Below, in pieces: positions 8,322 through 19,400 of a stretch of 37,520 bases of DNA (the first letter of the stretch is position 1; every line of letters begins with the position of its first letter). The stretch is from Pinguiococcus pyrenoidosus. Lineage: Eukaryota > Sar > Pinguiophyceae > Pinguiochrysidales > Pinguiochrysidaceae. The notes below the pieces were generated by a model. The model worked only from the letters and a program-made list of their open reading frames with translations, made no database searches and had not been told where the DNA came from. Where the stretch lies: NCBI GenBank assembly GCA_019677205.1, contig JAAMXY010001736.1:1-37520 (forward strand), read 5' to 3'. A program made the position numbers and the translations under genes.

Positions 8322-9960
8322 ATGCGCACTTCGGCTGTAGTGCTTGCGCTCTTCTGGCCGGTTGTGAGCGGCTTCTCGCCTCTTGCTCGCTCGGGCCTGC
8401 GCACTGCTGGTTCATCGCTCGTGCGGAGATACGTCCAGACGCCAGCGTCGCAGTCCGGGGACAGCAGCAAGGCGGACAGCGAGATCGCGACGTCTCAGCT
8501 TCAGGAGCTGCGGCAAGAGTATCTTCGGGCAGTCGATGATCTCACGGCCAAGAAGGCGGCCCTTTTAGAAGTAGAGGAGAAGCTCAATGTCGTGGCTGAT
8601 GAAATCTCGGACCCGTGGGACTACAACTTCGGCTTCATCAGCCGCTCCACCGGTACCGCCCCTTCTTTCGCTAGACAGTACTTGCAAGAAACCAACGCTG
8701 CAGTGCTCATGGATTTTCCGTTTCTTGCGGGTTTTTTTTAATCTCCAGGAATCTATACAGACCTTACCACCGGCGCGGGCAATCCAGCGGGGCCGCCTCC
8801 AAACATTTTCGCCACGGCCACCAAGAACTTCCGCCGCGAGTTGAACTGGATTGTTGCAGCTTTGCGTGGGGAAGAGGAGCAATTCCAGGACGATCCGAAC
8901 TGCTCCGACAGGGTGAAGGAGTTTCGGATGAAGCTGAAGGAGCTGCGGCTGGACAATGATGCGGTGTGGGCACGGGAAGCCCAGCGGCCGAAGGTTCCGG
9001 CGCCCTTGACGATCTTTGTGCCGTACACCGTTCTGTGCTGGGTGCTCGACGGCTTGTTCGACGGGCGGCCGATCCAGCGCTTTTGGTTCCTCGAAACCGT
9101 GGCGAGGATGCCTTACTTCAGCTACATCTCGATGCTTCACCTCTACGAAAGCCTCGGCTGGTGGCGCAGGTCGGCTGAGACCAAGCGCGTGCACTTCGCC
9201 GAGGAGTGGAACGAGTATCATCACCTGCTCATCATGGAGTCTCTGGGTGGCGATCAGATGTGGTCGGATCGGTTTCTGGCACAGCATGCTGCCGTGTTCT
9301 ACTACTGGGTGCTGATTCTGATGTGGTCGCTGTCACCGTCGCTGGCGTACAACTTTTCCGAGTTGATCGAAGCTCACGCTGTGGTGAGGCCTTGTTCTTT
9401 CTTTGCTTCGCGCGCTGCGGCTTGGCCCCGTCTTCCTTCGCGGCGGCTCACGGTCTTACGGTCTTACGCAGGACACCTATGCGGAGTTCGTTGAGGAGAA
9501 CGAGGACATCCTGCGGTCTCTTCCAGCTCCAAAGATTGCGCGCGACTACTACACGGCCGCGGATCTCTACTTCTTCGACGAGTTTCAGACGTCCAGCCGC
9601 CGAGGAGAGCGGCGACCGGAAATCAACAGCCTCTACGATGTGTTCGCAAACATACGCGACGACGAGAAAGAGCACGCGGCCACCATGTCTGCTTGTCAAG
9701 ACAAGGACGTCGTGGTGACGGCTCCGAGGACCGAGTTCCTCACAGCAGCTGGCGTGGTCGCTGCCATTGCCTTGAATCGATACTTTTCAAGCGAGGTGGG
9801 ACAAGAAGCAGTCGCTGATTTCAGCGAGCGACTAGGCATCTCTGCGGCGATCGACGCCATGCCTTTCCTGGGAGGAATTGCAGCTCTGCTGGACAAGAGC
9901 TCCGAGTTCATGGAGGGCTTCCTTCGGCTTCTTCCGAAGTTCTTCTTCTTCGGCCTTTGA
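8322..9960 (+). CDS. PTOX: Plastid terminal oxidase (plastoquinol:O2 oxidase, AOX family)
   Basis: Three exons: 8322-8652, 8749-9383, 9472-9960 (1,455 nt, 484 aa). The introns are GT-AG, 96 and 88 nt. It is a membrane-associated di-iron oxidase that takes electrons from plastoquinol to oxygen. The iron-ligand regions are all present: FLETVARMPYFSY, EEWNEYHHLLIMESLGG, YNFSELIEAHA and NIRDDEKEH. PTOX rather than mitochondrial AOX is indicated by LHLYESLGWWRR and by the DEFQTS stretch near the C-terminal ligands. The N-terminus is a hydrophobic signal peptide (MRTSAVVLALFWPVVSG), then F and a Ser/Arg-rich transit-like stretch (about residues 18-45), so targeting to a plastid bounded by extra membranes is inferred. 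Intron 1 contains a stop, so the ORF looks broken without splicing. The C-terminus has a hydrophobic extension. Confidence 0.92.
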
Positions 9961-10197
9961 TCGCGATGGCGGCCTTTGCCGAATCGAATCATGAGTGGGA
10001 AGAAGATGTGTAGCGTACTTCGGAAGAACTTTTTGGCTTTGCATACCTCAAGGGCACTGTAGGAAGCACCCTCCGATCAAGCATCTGAGAAGCAGGGAGG
10101 AGCTCGGACATGCCACCCACAGCTGGCTCGGATTGCGTACCCTTCAGGGTCTCGTTCGCTACGTTTCTCGGCCCCATTTCTTCTGCCCTTCGGCTCC

Positions 10198-11799
10198 CTA
10201 CGCTGTTCCGCCTGAAGCTTCCAATTCTCTCAAGAGATTCCAACACACCAGCGGAAGCATCGCCATGGCTGCGGCGCCCCAGACGCTGTAGATCATGAGC
10301 GGCAGGAAAGGCAGCTTCTCAAAGGTCACAAAATCCCCCATCACCACCAGCAGCGGCGTTGCCCAGGCAAGCGTGCTCAGCACCGCACTGGACAGTCGGA
10401 ATGGGGCTCTCTCTCTTGACTCGGCGTTCCCGGCCTCGGTGCCAAACGCTACCAACTGGAACAAGAAGCCGGCCAGAGCGATGAAGATCTTGCTGAACGT
10501 TTCTGGCGGGGTGAAGAGCAGGGGGAACAGCGTGACGCTCCCCATCATGCCAAGCAGCTCGATGTCGCGGCCAAGGGATGGCGATTCGACCACCTCCGAC
10601 ATCCGATGCAGCTGCAAAGGGACAAGGCACACCAGCACGGCCTTCTCGTGCACATGCCACCCAAAGTAGAACACGGTCCACGCCACGTACGCCGCCGATG
10701 GCAGCAAGAAGCGCAGCGGCTTCTGACCCGGTCGCGTCTTCCGATCCCACCGCCACACGTACCACAGCATTGGTGCCTGGGCCAGCAGCCAAAGCGTCGT
10801 GACGAGCAAAGGCTGCGGTGTCGGAAGCACCGTTGTCGGAGCAGCCACGTTCACCAATCCAGAGGTGGCGTTTGGAAGATCTGCTCCACCAGAGGCGTCA
10901 CCGCATACCCATGCGGGCATGGCCACGCCCATGCCCGCGCCGAGATGCTTGCATGGAAACACAAGCAGTCGGTCGAGGGCTAGGTAGAGCGCCCAGAAGT
11001 TCGGCGCCCAGTACGCGTGCACGAGGCCCCTCTCCCACGGGAAGAGCCGTGCCAGTAGCTGCTGTAGCTGAGCCATCGGTCCCGGCGGCTGCAGCACAAT
11101 CGGCAGCACGCAGGCCGCTGCCGGAAGCGCTACAGAAAGCACGGCCACCATCACGAATCGCCGCGTAGCCTGACGTCGTTGCAACACGAAGTGCCGTAGC
11201 AGCAACACAAAGTACAAGGGAGCCAGCGACAAGAAGAGATGCTTCGCACACAGCAGGAAAGTGAAGAGAGCGCCGCCCAGTATCCACCGCCCAGACCGAA
11301 GGGCGGCGAAGGACAGCAGCAGCAGCCCCAGCAGCATCCCATTGTACTGAAAGTGGATGTGATCCACCAGCAGCAGCCCGGGATGCAGCAGCAGCGCCAG
11401 CGTCAGCAAGCTTGTTGCCTTTTTGGACATTCCGCACGCCCTCGTCCACGACAAGGCACCCGCCAGCAACACGGCATCGCTAACGATGACGCTGAGTCGC
11501 TGAAACAGGAGGGTTTTGCCGTCGGCTATCGGCTCGGCACTCAGCTGCAACATGCCCGGGTGCAGCACTTGAGCCACCAGCTGCAGGAGCCACTGGAAGT
11601 ACGCGAACAGCGGCGGGTAGTCCAGAGTCCACTGCGAAGTGCTCTCGAAGTACCAGTGGCGAAGAGGGCTCTGCGCGGTGATGCTGAGCCAGTTGCGGTG
11701 CACCTCCAGGTCGGTGCTGTGGTATGACGCGCTGGAGAGCAGCAGCTTAAACGCAGAGGTTACCGCAAAGATGGCTATCTCATGAGAGGGCGGACTCAT
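10198..11799 (-). CDS. ALG8: ALG8-type dolichyl-P-Glc alpha-1,3-glucosyltransferase
   Basis: Intronless, 533 aa; human ALG8 is 526 aa. It is an ER multi-span GT-C enzyme that adds the second glucose to the lipid-linked N-glycan precursor (Glc1Man9GlcNAc2-PP-dolichol). Diagnostic motifs are YHSTDLEVHRNW at residues about 27-38, WTLDYPPLFAYF, TLLFQRLSVI and LLVDHIHFQYNGMLLG. About ten or more hydrophobic spans follow. The start at 11799 is chosen because it puts YHSTD at the distance from the N-terminus expected of ALG8. In-frame codons continue upstream to 11976 (ATG) but encode an Arg-rich stretch without family similarity. ALG6 is the close alternative; HIHFQYNG and the overall fit favour ALG8. 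It converges with PTOX, the two stops being 237 bp apart. Confidence 0.9.
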   Translation of the reverse strand: MSPPSHEIAIFAVTSAFKLLLSSASYHSTDLEVHRNWLSITAQSPLRHWYFESTSQWTLDYPPLFAYFQWLLQLVAQVLHPGMLQLSAEPIADGKTLLFQRLSVIVSDAVLLAGALSWTRACGMSKKATSLLTLALLLHPGLLLVDHIHFQYNGMLLGLLLLSFAALRSGRWILGGALFTFLLCAKHLFLSLAPLYFVLLLRHFVLQRRQATRRFVMVAVLSVALPAAACVLPIVLQPPGPMAQLQQLLARLFPWERGLVHAYWAPNFWALYLALDRLLVFPCKHLGAGMGVAMPAWVCGDASGGADLPNATSGLVNVAAPTTVLPTPQPLLVTTLWLLAQAPMLWYVWRWDRKTRPGQKPLRFLLPSAAYVAWTVFYFGWHVHEKAVLVCLVPLQLHRMSEVVESPSLGRDIELLGMMGSVTLFPLLFTPPETFSKIFIALAGFLFQLVAFGTEAGNAESRERAPFRLSSAVLSTLAWATPLLVVMGDFVTFEKLPFLPLMIYSVWGAAAMAMLPLVCWNLLRELEASGGTA

Positions 11800-12384
11800 G
11801 GCGCTCTCGGCCAGACTGCTGTGGCGTTTTGGCCCGTTTCGAGGCGCGAGGCACTCGGGAACACCTGCGGGCCCGTGGCGGTGCTGGATGGTGTCTGTCC
11901 TCCCCGCTATCCGTCCACGCTGCGAGAGTGTCCTGACGGCATCTATGCGGGCGATTCGACGCGATTTCTGACGCATCCAATACCGTGCCACGCTTTCCCT
12001 TTTCTACTTTTGTACGCCACGCAAAGACTGGAATAGCATACAGCGGAATACACTGGGCCCGTTCCCAGAAATTTTCAATAGTATAAAGTCATTTGTTTTT
12101 AAACGATCAAAGTGAAATCAAAACAGAGTGCTCACCAAATCAGGTTTAAACACAGGGCATCGAATTCTGCACCACTCGACGACTACGCGCACGTCTGCTC
12201 TCTCGGAACTTCTGCCCAGGAAGCGCCTTTGCGGCAGCTGCTCGTCTCGGACCTTCCGCTCCTACGTGCGTCGCTGGGTTGCGAGTGCAAGACTGTGGGG
12301 TTTAGGCGCGCGCTTGCACAATCTCGGTGCTCGTTCTGCGTTCTTGGGTTGCCCTTGCTTCCGGCGCGGCTTTGTTTGTCGAGG
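11800..12384. promoter_or_regulatory. Divergent intergenic region between ALG8 and the ZIP transporter
   Basis: 585 bp between diverging starts. Around 12060-12160 it is notably AT-rich compared with its neighbours and includes GTATAAAG at about 12080, which could act as a TATA-like element for either gene. No repeat or RNA gene is seen. Confidence 0.35.
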
Positions 12385-13650
12385 ATGGATCTGCGGCCAG
12401 CTCTCTACCTGGCGCTGCCTTTGGTCGCGGCACACGGACGTCACGCGCACTCGCATGCCCACTCGCATGCCCACGAAGGCCACGAGGAGCTCGCGCATGA
12501 CGAGCACGCAAAGACATGCGCGCTGCCGTCCGTCGACGGCGAAGACGCCGGGTCGTTCAGCGGCTTCATGTCGGAGCTCACCGAGGCCAAGCTCGGTCTT
12601 TTGTTCGCGCTGCTTTGTGTCTGTCTCGCCAGCTGGGTCCCGGCGCTGGGCAGCTCTTCTTTGAACAGCGATAGCCGGTTTCGCGCCATCGCATCTGCGG
12701 CATCTGGCGGGGTTTTCCTCTACCTGGGCATCTGCGTGATGTTGCCGGAGGCGGAGGAGCTGCTGCGCGGCGCCGCCGACCTGCCGGTGGATACTGCGTA
12801 CCTCATGACGTTGGCCGGCTTCGTGCTCATGCACTTGATGGGTGGGTGTGCCTGCTGTGGGCCCGGAGCGGGCCACGCGCACTCCCACTCGCACTCGCAC
12901 TCGCACTCGCACTCGCACTCCCATTCGGATGAGCACGCTGAGAGGCTGCAGCACGCTGAGCAGCCGGCCGAGACCGCGACCTCCGCGGACACCCCGGCTG
13001 ACGTCGCCGCCGGTGCTGCGAATGGCGGAGCGGAGCGAAATCACTCTCATTCGCACGAGGCGGCGACGAGCGCCAAGGGGAGCGACGCTGGCAAAAGGCC
13101 GATGACGCCCGTGGAGAGACTGAAGCGCCGATTCTTGACAAGCAAGGGAAAGTTTGGGGACCTGCTGCTGGGGGAGCAGACGGAGGGGCGCGGCGCAGCT
13201 GTGCTTCTCACCGCGCTGTCGTTCCACGCTTTTTTGGAGACGATGGCGTTGGGCATGTCGCGGTCCAAGGCGGATGCGCTTGCCATCACCGTGAGCATAA
13301 CCATGCACCTACCAGCCGAGGTCATCACCTTGCTGATTCGCATTCTGCAAACGGGGGCGCCAAGGCACCAGGCAAAGATCATGATGGTCTGCTTCACCGT
13401 CGTGAACGCTCTGGGCGCGCTGTTCGGCATCTTCATTCAGAAAGCGATCTCGAATGACATGCTGGAGGGGATTGTGGTCGGCATCACAGCGGGCACCTTC
13501 ATATATGCTGGTGGAGAGTCGATCCGAGAGAAGAAAACACTGACCGACACGGAGCACCAATATGCGTTCTTCGGTGGGATGATATCCAGTCTGTGCATAA
13601 CCAGGCTAGTGGATTGGATTGAATCGAACTTCATCGTCGACTCCTGTTGA
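12385..13650 (+). CDS. ZIP-family (SLC39-like) zinc/iron transporter with His-rich loop
   Basis: Intronless, 421 aa from the ATG at 12385; upstream in-frame codons lack family similarity. A signal peptide ([18 protein letters not shown]) leads into a His-rich luminal or extracellular segment ([16 protein letters not shown]). Eight hydrophobic spans follow in the ZIP order. TM4 holds the metal-site residues in [13 protein letters not shown] and TM5 in [13 protein letters not shown]. The loop between TM3 and TM4, cytosolic in known ZIPs, has nine consecutive His-x pairs (12874-12927) and a second NHSHSHE cluster. In known ZIPs such loops bind and sense zinc. The likely activity is moving Zn2+ or another divalent metal into the cytosol from outside or from a compartment; the membrane cannot be told from sequence. 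The VIT-type iron transporter lies next to it, tail to tail. Confidence 0.9.
   Translation: MDLRPALYLALPLVAAHGRHAHSHAHSHAHEGHEELAHDEHAKTCALPSVDGEDAGSFSGFMSELTEAKLGLLFALLCVCLASWVPALGSSSLNSDSRFRAIASAASGGVFLYLGICVMLPEAEELLRGAADLPVDTAYLMTLAGFVLMHLMGGCACCGPGAGHAHSHSHSHSHSHSHSHSDEHAERLQHAEQPAETATSADTPADVAAGAANGGAERNHSHSHEAATSAKGSDAGKRPMTPVERLKRRFLTSKGKFGDLLLGEQTEGRGAAVLLTALSFHAFLETMALGMSRSKADALAITVSITMHLPAEVITLLIRILQTGAPRHQAKIMMVCFTVVNALGALFGIFIQKAISNDMLEGIVVGITAGTFIYAGGESIREKKTLTDTEHQYAFFGGMISSLCITRLVDWIESNFIVDSC
12874..12927 (+). repeat. CACTCG hexanucleotide repeat (coding His-Ser)
   Basis: Eighteen codons of alternating His and Ser (one Ala) are written almost entirely with CAC and TCG/TCC codons. 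This nearly uniform codon choice marks recent slippage expansion of the metal-binding loop. Confidence 0.9.
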
Positions 13651-13774
13651 GCCTCGGGCCTGAGCACACTGGGTTGACGTGGTAGTATCTAGTGTTCTCC
13701 GTAGCAAACTACGTCGTGTTCGTGCTGTAGTCTTGCTGTATGTACACTCTCGTTGGTCTACTGCTCCTGGCCAC

Positions 13775-13856
13775 GCTCTCCTCCTCCTTCTTTTCCCCCC
13801 ACGCGATCCTCCTCCTTCCCCACTCTCCCTTCTTCCTTCCCCCCCTCGATTTTTTA
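13775..13856 (+). repeat. Polypyrimidine tract
   Basis: About 80 nt of almost pure C/T on the plus strand (purine-rich on the minus strand) in the convergent 3' region between the ZIP and VIT genes, ending just before a TTTTTTAAAC. It would be in the 3' UTR of one or both genes. Confidence 0.7.
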
Positions 13857-13862
13857 AACAAT

Positions 13863-14772
13863 CTACAAGACGCTCTCGACGCCCCATCCGATCAAGTAGG
13901 ACACCGCCGCAACAGCTCCTTTGGAGGGGATGCAGCTCGTTAGCACGAAGGTGCAGCTAGAGCAGCACCCAACAGCAGCAGCAGCAGTTGTCGGCCTGTT
14001 CCACACTTTGCTTACCTCCTAATGTCAAAGTCTCGAGGCCTGCCATGATCCAGCTTCGCTTGACGAAGAAGCTCTTCAGCACGCCGAGCATGAACAGCGT
14101 GATGGCCGTAAGGACGATGGCGATCACGAAGAGAACGTCCACGTCCAAGTTCAGAGGCAGGAGCAGTGCGTAACCCATAAGTGGGATGAACCCAAACACT
14201 ATAAAAGCCGTAAAGGTCACCAGTCCCTCCTTCCATGGGTTCTCGTCCTCATCAGGAACGGAGAGACCGAGCTCGTCTTGCACCATGAAGTCGATGAAGA
14301 CGTCTTTGTACTTGGCAAGGGTGCTGATCACGCTCTCTGCGTCCTCTTCCGACAGCCCCTTCTCCATGTAGATCTCCACCATCTCGTTGATCTCCCCGGC
14401 CCTGTAGTTTTCGAATTCCCACTCCTCCCGCTCTCGTTCCTTGAGGGCAGCCTCCATCTCGCTCTTGCTGCTCAAGGCGTCGCCCACGCCCATGCTGAGC
14501 GCATCCGCAAAGAGAGAGGACAGACCCAGGGCGAGGATCACATCGATGTCGAAGCGGCCCCCCGAGGCACCGGCTACCACAGCGAAGGTGGTGATGATCC
14601 CATCGAGGCCACCGAAGACGAAGGGCTTCATGAAGCTGGCAGCCTTCGTATGGGCTTCCTGTGCCAGCGTGTCCTCCTCTTGCTTTGTCCCGGTAGCGTG
14701 GGCAAGGACGCTCGCCTCCGAATCTCGCCGGTTGAAGGCGTCCTTGGCCGCCTCTTCATCCCGTGTTGCCAT
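13863..14772 (-). CDS. VIT1: VIT1/CCC1-family vacuolar iron (Fe/Mn) transporter
   Basis: Two exons: 14772-14016 and 13918-13863, with a 97-nt GTAAGC...AAAG intron (813 nt, 270 aa). Family features in order are TM1 (FMKPFVFGGLDGIITTFAVVAG), TM2 (ALGLSSLFADALSMGVGDALS), a charged Glu-rich metal-binding helical domain (EREREEWEFENYRAGEINEM through DELGLSVPDEDENPWKEG), then TM3, TM4 and TM5. The last span is completed only by exon 2 (AVAAVSYLIGWGVE after ETLTLGG), matching the family ending. Known members exchange protons for Fe2+ or Mn2+ to load vacuoles or similar compartments. A read-through into the intron gives a false Cys-rich tail that arises from a CAG repeat. The start is the first ATG of the frame. 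The gene diverges from ISY1. Confidence 0.92.
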
Positions 14773-15427
14773 GACTAGATTTCCGCGGCGCGAGCACCTT
14801 CGGCAACGGATCGACGTGGTCTGCACAGCAGCGGCATTTTTTGGAAGAACTTAAACTCGTGCGTCAGTCTATCCTGGCCGCGCGCGGCGGTCTACCTCTG
14901 GAGCAGCTTCGCGGCTGACGCAGCCGAGCGAAGAGAGGAACGTAGGAAAAAGATCGTCAGAGTCCAACGATCCGTCCGAGAGAGCGCTGGAGCGAAATTA
15001 CCGTGCGCAGAGAAGTTCGGAATCGAGAGGCACCAGTGACCTTCGGTTGCGCCACGTGCTCCACCATCGCGCGCAGCCGTCTATGGCACTCCATTTCATC
15101 GGAACATCGCCTCGGATTGGCAGGTTTCGAAGATGGCCAATGGCGTTCAATCGGGTCAGTACCCGGAGATCCGATTGGTATGCACCACTCGCAGTGCTTG
15201 AACCCTCAGCCAATCGACGTCGCTCTGCAGGTTGTCGGTTCTGAGGACTCCTTGAAACATCTATATCGATCCTATCAAATTTTGGTAGTGTGTGGTGTTC
15301 AGATCCGATAATCGGAGGGCTGCCTGGACGCCACCCGCTGCGCCTTTGCTTGCTTGCTCCGCCTTGGAGATCAAGGCCTCTGCTGCCGCTTTCACCTAGC
15401 GTCAAGCGCCTTTAGGAAGAGCCCAAG
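14773..15427. promoter_or_regulatory. Divergent intergenic region between VIT1 and ISY1
   Basis: 655 bp between two diverging starts, expected to carry both promoters. I see no repeat, RNA gene or convincing motif beyond a weak TATAT at about 15262. Confidence 0.35.
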
Positions 15428-16352
15428 ATGGCGCGGAACGAAGAGAAGGCCAACAACCTGCTCAACAAATGGATCAACATGAAGGAGGAGTACACCAGGG
15501 GCTCCATTCGGGGGAAGAACCGGCCGCATCTCGCCTCTGAAGTCGACGATCTGCGCGAGGCGGAGCACTGGCGCCGCACCATCATCCGGGAGATCTCCAC
15601 CAAAGTTGGAGAGATCCAGAATGCGGCCTTGGGAGAGCATGTCATTCGGGAACTCAACGACAAGATCAACAAGCTCATTCGAGAGAAGGTATCCACGCTA
15701 CGAGGAGGCCGAATTCGCTTGACCTGGAAGGTCGGCACTGACCCCTGGATCTTGCGTCTCTCCTCAGGGTCACTGGAATCGCCGGATTCACCAACTGGGG
15801 GGGCCTGACTACAACCGAAGCGAGCCGCGGGTGTACGACGGCGACGGAGAGACGCTTCCCACCGGCTGGGGCGCGGAAGGGAATTACAGCAGGAAGCGGT
15901 ACTTTTACTTCGGCGCGGCGAAGACGCTCCCCGGGGTGCGGGAGCTCTTTGAAGCGGCTCCCGCGAAGAAGCCGAAGCGCACGAGGGCGGAGATGTCGAA
16001 GTCGATTACACCCGACTACTATGGCTATCGCGACGAGGACGATGGGATCATCTGCGACCTGGAAGCGAAGGCGGAGGAAAAGCTCGTGGAACAGGCTATG
16101 GAAGAGTGGGAGAAGGACCCTCAAAGGCCGAAAGTTGGCGACAGCAGCGACGAAGAGGATGTCGTGGAACGGGTCGAGGACCTCAGCAACGTGGCGTCAG
16201 CCGCAACCTCCACGACGGTCAAAGCTCACGTGCCCGTGCCCTCCGTTGAGGAATTCCGAGGGGCGGTACTGGACGCCAAGAAGTTGGCGCTGCTGTCGAA
16301 GTTGGGACTGGGCAGTGGCGGCAAGAAGGCTGCAGGCGGAAGCAGTGGATAA
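15428..16352 (+). CDS. ISY1: Pre-mRNA-splicing factor ISY1
   Basis: Two exons: 15428-15688 and 15768-16352, with a 79-nt GT-AG intron (846 nt, 281 aa; human ISY1 is about 285 aa). ISY1 belongs to the NineTeen-related part of the spliceosome, near the catalytic core during branching. The start MARNEEKANNLLNKW, the motif RREISTKVGEIQNA (here IIREISTKVGEIQNA) and HVIRELNDKINKLIREK are near-invariant family signatures. Exon 2 continues with GHWNRRIHQLGGPDY and KRYFYFGAAKTLPGV. The C-terminal third is acidic, then Ala/Gly-rich. It converges with the dynein gene, the stops being 141 bp apart. This is consistent with the window's many short introns. Confidence 0.95.
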
Positions 16353-16493
16353 GCGCGCTTCGGAGGCCACTCGAAGAACAAGTTCTTGGCCGAGGCCATT
16401 CGAAGCTTTCGGAGAGTACCTGAAACACTACAAGCTTCATGCTAGCGGGAACCAAACCTGAATCCTCAAAAATGGTGACTCTCGCTTCCATCA

Positions 16494-19400
16494 TCATCTT
16501 GAATCGGCGAGTAGGAGGCTCACTCCAGCCAGCAACCAATGGGCTGCGCTCTCCGTCGGCGTGCGCAATGGAACCTCTGTGACAGCTTCAGCTCCGCGCC
16601 GCGTCTTGCTTGTGAAGACCGGGCAGAGGTACTGCGGCTCAGCAGGCTCCACTGCGCTCTGGATCGCACCCTGGCCATCGCCAGCGCGCTTCACCACTCG
16701 GCAGAAGATCATCGGCATAGAGCTAAGCCCGACGTCCCACGCTCTCTTCGCAAGGTGCCCCCCACAGGGCACTCCGTCAACTACATAGGCTTGAGCCTCG
16801 CTTTCCGGCTCGTCCGTCTCGTTCGTCTGCCAATCTGCCCCATCGAGGAAGAGCCCGAGCAGGAACAGGCGTTGAAAGGACGGCTCGTACGACTCCGGGA
16901 GAGCGTTGGCGCTTTCGTACGAGGACACCTGGGTGTCCAGCTCGAGAGCCTCATAGGAAGCTCCAGTCTGCCTCACGCAGGCGCGCCGTAGGGCCGCTAG
17001 GATCCTTCTTGGCCTTGCCAAGCCTCCCATCCAGAGCGTCGACGGCGGGGAGAAAGTTTTCGTGAGCGACGCCAGCTGCTGCATTCGGCGTTTGAGATCT
17101 TGCAACCAGGACTGCAAATCCTGTGCCGCGGGGCATCCGAAGTCCGTCCAGCCGAATCGCGTCGCCCTCGTGTGGCCCGGCACTCTGTTGAGCATAACGT
17201 CCTCCAGTACGTCGTGCAGATCACAACGCATCCGCGTACGCCCTTCGAGCCCGTCCACGAGCTCGGTCAACGATGACTTTGCCAGACAAAGAGCGTTCAA
17301 AGCAAGGTCCATCTCGTCCAGGATCGCAGAGATGAACGGCTCCGCACCAGCTTGCGTTAGTTGGGAAGTCGCTCTTTTCCGCACAGCGCGGCGGTCAAGT
17401 GGCCGAGGAAGACTGGCTACGAGCCTTGCGATCACCTCTTGCTCTGGTTCTTCGGCCGCCTTTGCGCCGACGTCTCCTTTGGCCTCGTCGACTCGAGAGG
17501 CGTTGCTTGACGGCATCTCAGGAATTCCATGCTCGTCGAGAAGGCCTGCGAGAGCCTGGAGAAGCCGATCGCTGCGGCCCTTCAAGTCCTCTACTTCTGC
17601 ATTGGTCGTGAGGCCGTAGATCTCAGCCGTTTCGTCGGGAAGAGACTCGGAGAAGAAGTCCAAGTAGCCATCGTATTCCAGTTCCTGGGTGCCGGGTGCG
17701 CGGAAGATTCCCGCGATCTCGCCGCGTTGGTAAAGCATCGAGCCAAGCGTCTTCTCTGCGATCGCTTTGAGAATGCGAAGGTCGAACATGCTCGACATCC
17801 TGCCTCCGTAGCTGACGTCTTCGACGAGGAATTGAACCGGGGCCCACGAAGATGTGGCAACGTCCCCCGTCTCTTCGACGAAAGCCGCGAGCGGAGCAGC
17901 CGCGCTGAGCAGGTCGGCTTCTGCAAAGCTGTATGCAGCTGTCCACGCGAAAGGTGCAAAGCGTTGTCGCCCGACACACATGGCATGCAACGTGCAAAGA
18001 CCAAGGAAGGCTGCTCGAACCTCGGGTGCTTTGGAAGATGACTTGATTGCTTGACTGGCCAATGCGCGCCATCCCCGGCGCATGCAGTCTTTGAAGCTGC
18101 AGGGACGGCGGCAGGCCACCTTGAAGGACTCCCGTAGAAGCGATTCTGGAACGCAGATCGTTGCGCTGTTCTGCAACGACAGGAAACAGCGAAAGGTCGG
18201 CGCACTGGCTGGCAGCACTTCCTCGAGCAGACGACCAAGGCTGGGAAGCCATTCAGGCACGAGATGCAGGTGGTGAAGCGCAAGCCAGCCGCCTTTTGCA
18301 GCAAGATCCCGCATCGTCCGCGCCGCCTTCGCAATCGGCCCTGATCCTGATCTAAGACACAGCGTGATGGCCGGCAGGTCGGCGGGGCCTCTCATTGCTA
18401 AAAGGCCCGAGACGCGTTGAAGAGGATCCGTGTCCTCGTCAGCGAGGAAGAGGACGGGATTTCGCGTCAACGAGATCTGCGACCACACTTGTTCATGCGA
18501 TTCGCTCTCAGCAAGTTCATGAACGCCGTCCCAGAGCTCATTGGCAACAAGGCTCCTGACACCGACGACAAATCGATCTGGACGGAGGATCCGGAGAAGA
18601 ACCAGTTTCTCCTCCAAAGCGCTTATGCCCACACCCGTCGGGACTGGAAGCTTCTCGGGCGCTGGGTCTGACATCCACACGTGCCAGTCATTCGCCGAGG
18701 CCGCAATGTGGTCACAAAGGCTGCGGAAGCCCGGCCGGGTCTCTGCCAGAATCTCGCTGGCCGCATGGACCTTGTTCCAGACCTGCGCGGTGGCCCACGA
18801 GCTCGCCTCTGGATGGATCGCGATCTTCTCTGCTGGCTCGAGCGGCCCAACGAGGCATCGAAGAAGTCGTGGACAGCACCGCTTGTCGAGCACCAGCTTG
18901 CGCAGGGAGAGCAAGGATAGGAACGCCAGTCGATGGGGTTCGCTCAAACCCGTGAGCACATGCTCCACAACGCTCTCGGTCACCTTCTGGATCAGTACCT
19001 TGACTCGGTCCTCGACTTCCTCATCTCGAAGTGGCAGGGTGGGCGCAGCGCCGCCGACGCCGTCTTGATCGGATTGCTTTGGTGGGCGCAGCAAGCTCTT
19101 GTTCCACGAGTAGGCAAGATCTGTCCGCTTGGCCGCGGCATCGTCATGCTCGAGCGCCTTGTCTACCAACAGGCAAAGCACGTTCACGCTATAAGCGTAC
19201 GCTGGGTCCAACTCGCGTAAGTCGCCCATCACCGAGAACAGAAGGCAAGCTCTCCTAGCGACGGACCGGAAGGCATCGACCTTCTTGTGGAGATCAGAGA
19301 GGGCGGTCCGGGCGACATCATAGCTTGCCAGAACGTCTTCAAGCGACTTCTTCGCCTCTTCAACGCTCTCGACGAGCTCCCTGTCCTCGAAGACTTTCTT

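Noticed and set aside
8653-8748. Apparent frameshift or pseudogene in PTOX
   Set aside because: The stop lies in a 96-nt GT-AG intron; the flanking exons join in phase and all iron-ligand motifs are intact.
12874-12927. CRISPR-like or satellite array
   Set aside because: It is a hexanucleotide microsatellite coding for the His-Ser loop; no spacers, and this is a eukaryote.
12262-13308. 348-aa minus-strand ORF opposite ZIP
   Set aside because: Arg-rich shadow frame of the His-Ser repeat and transmembrane codons.
13957-14015. Cys-rich tail (CCCCCW) on the VIT transporter
   Set aside because: It is translation of a CAG repeat inside the intron; splicing restores the family's usual C-terminus.
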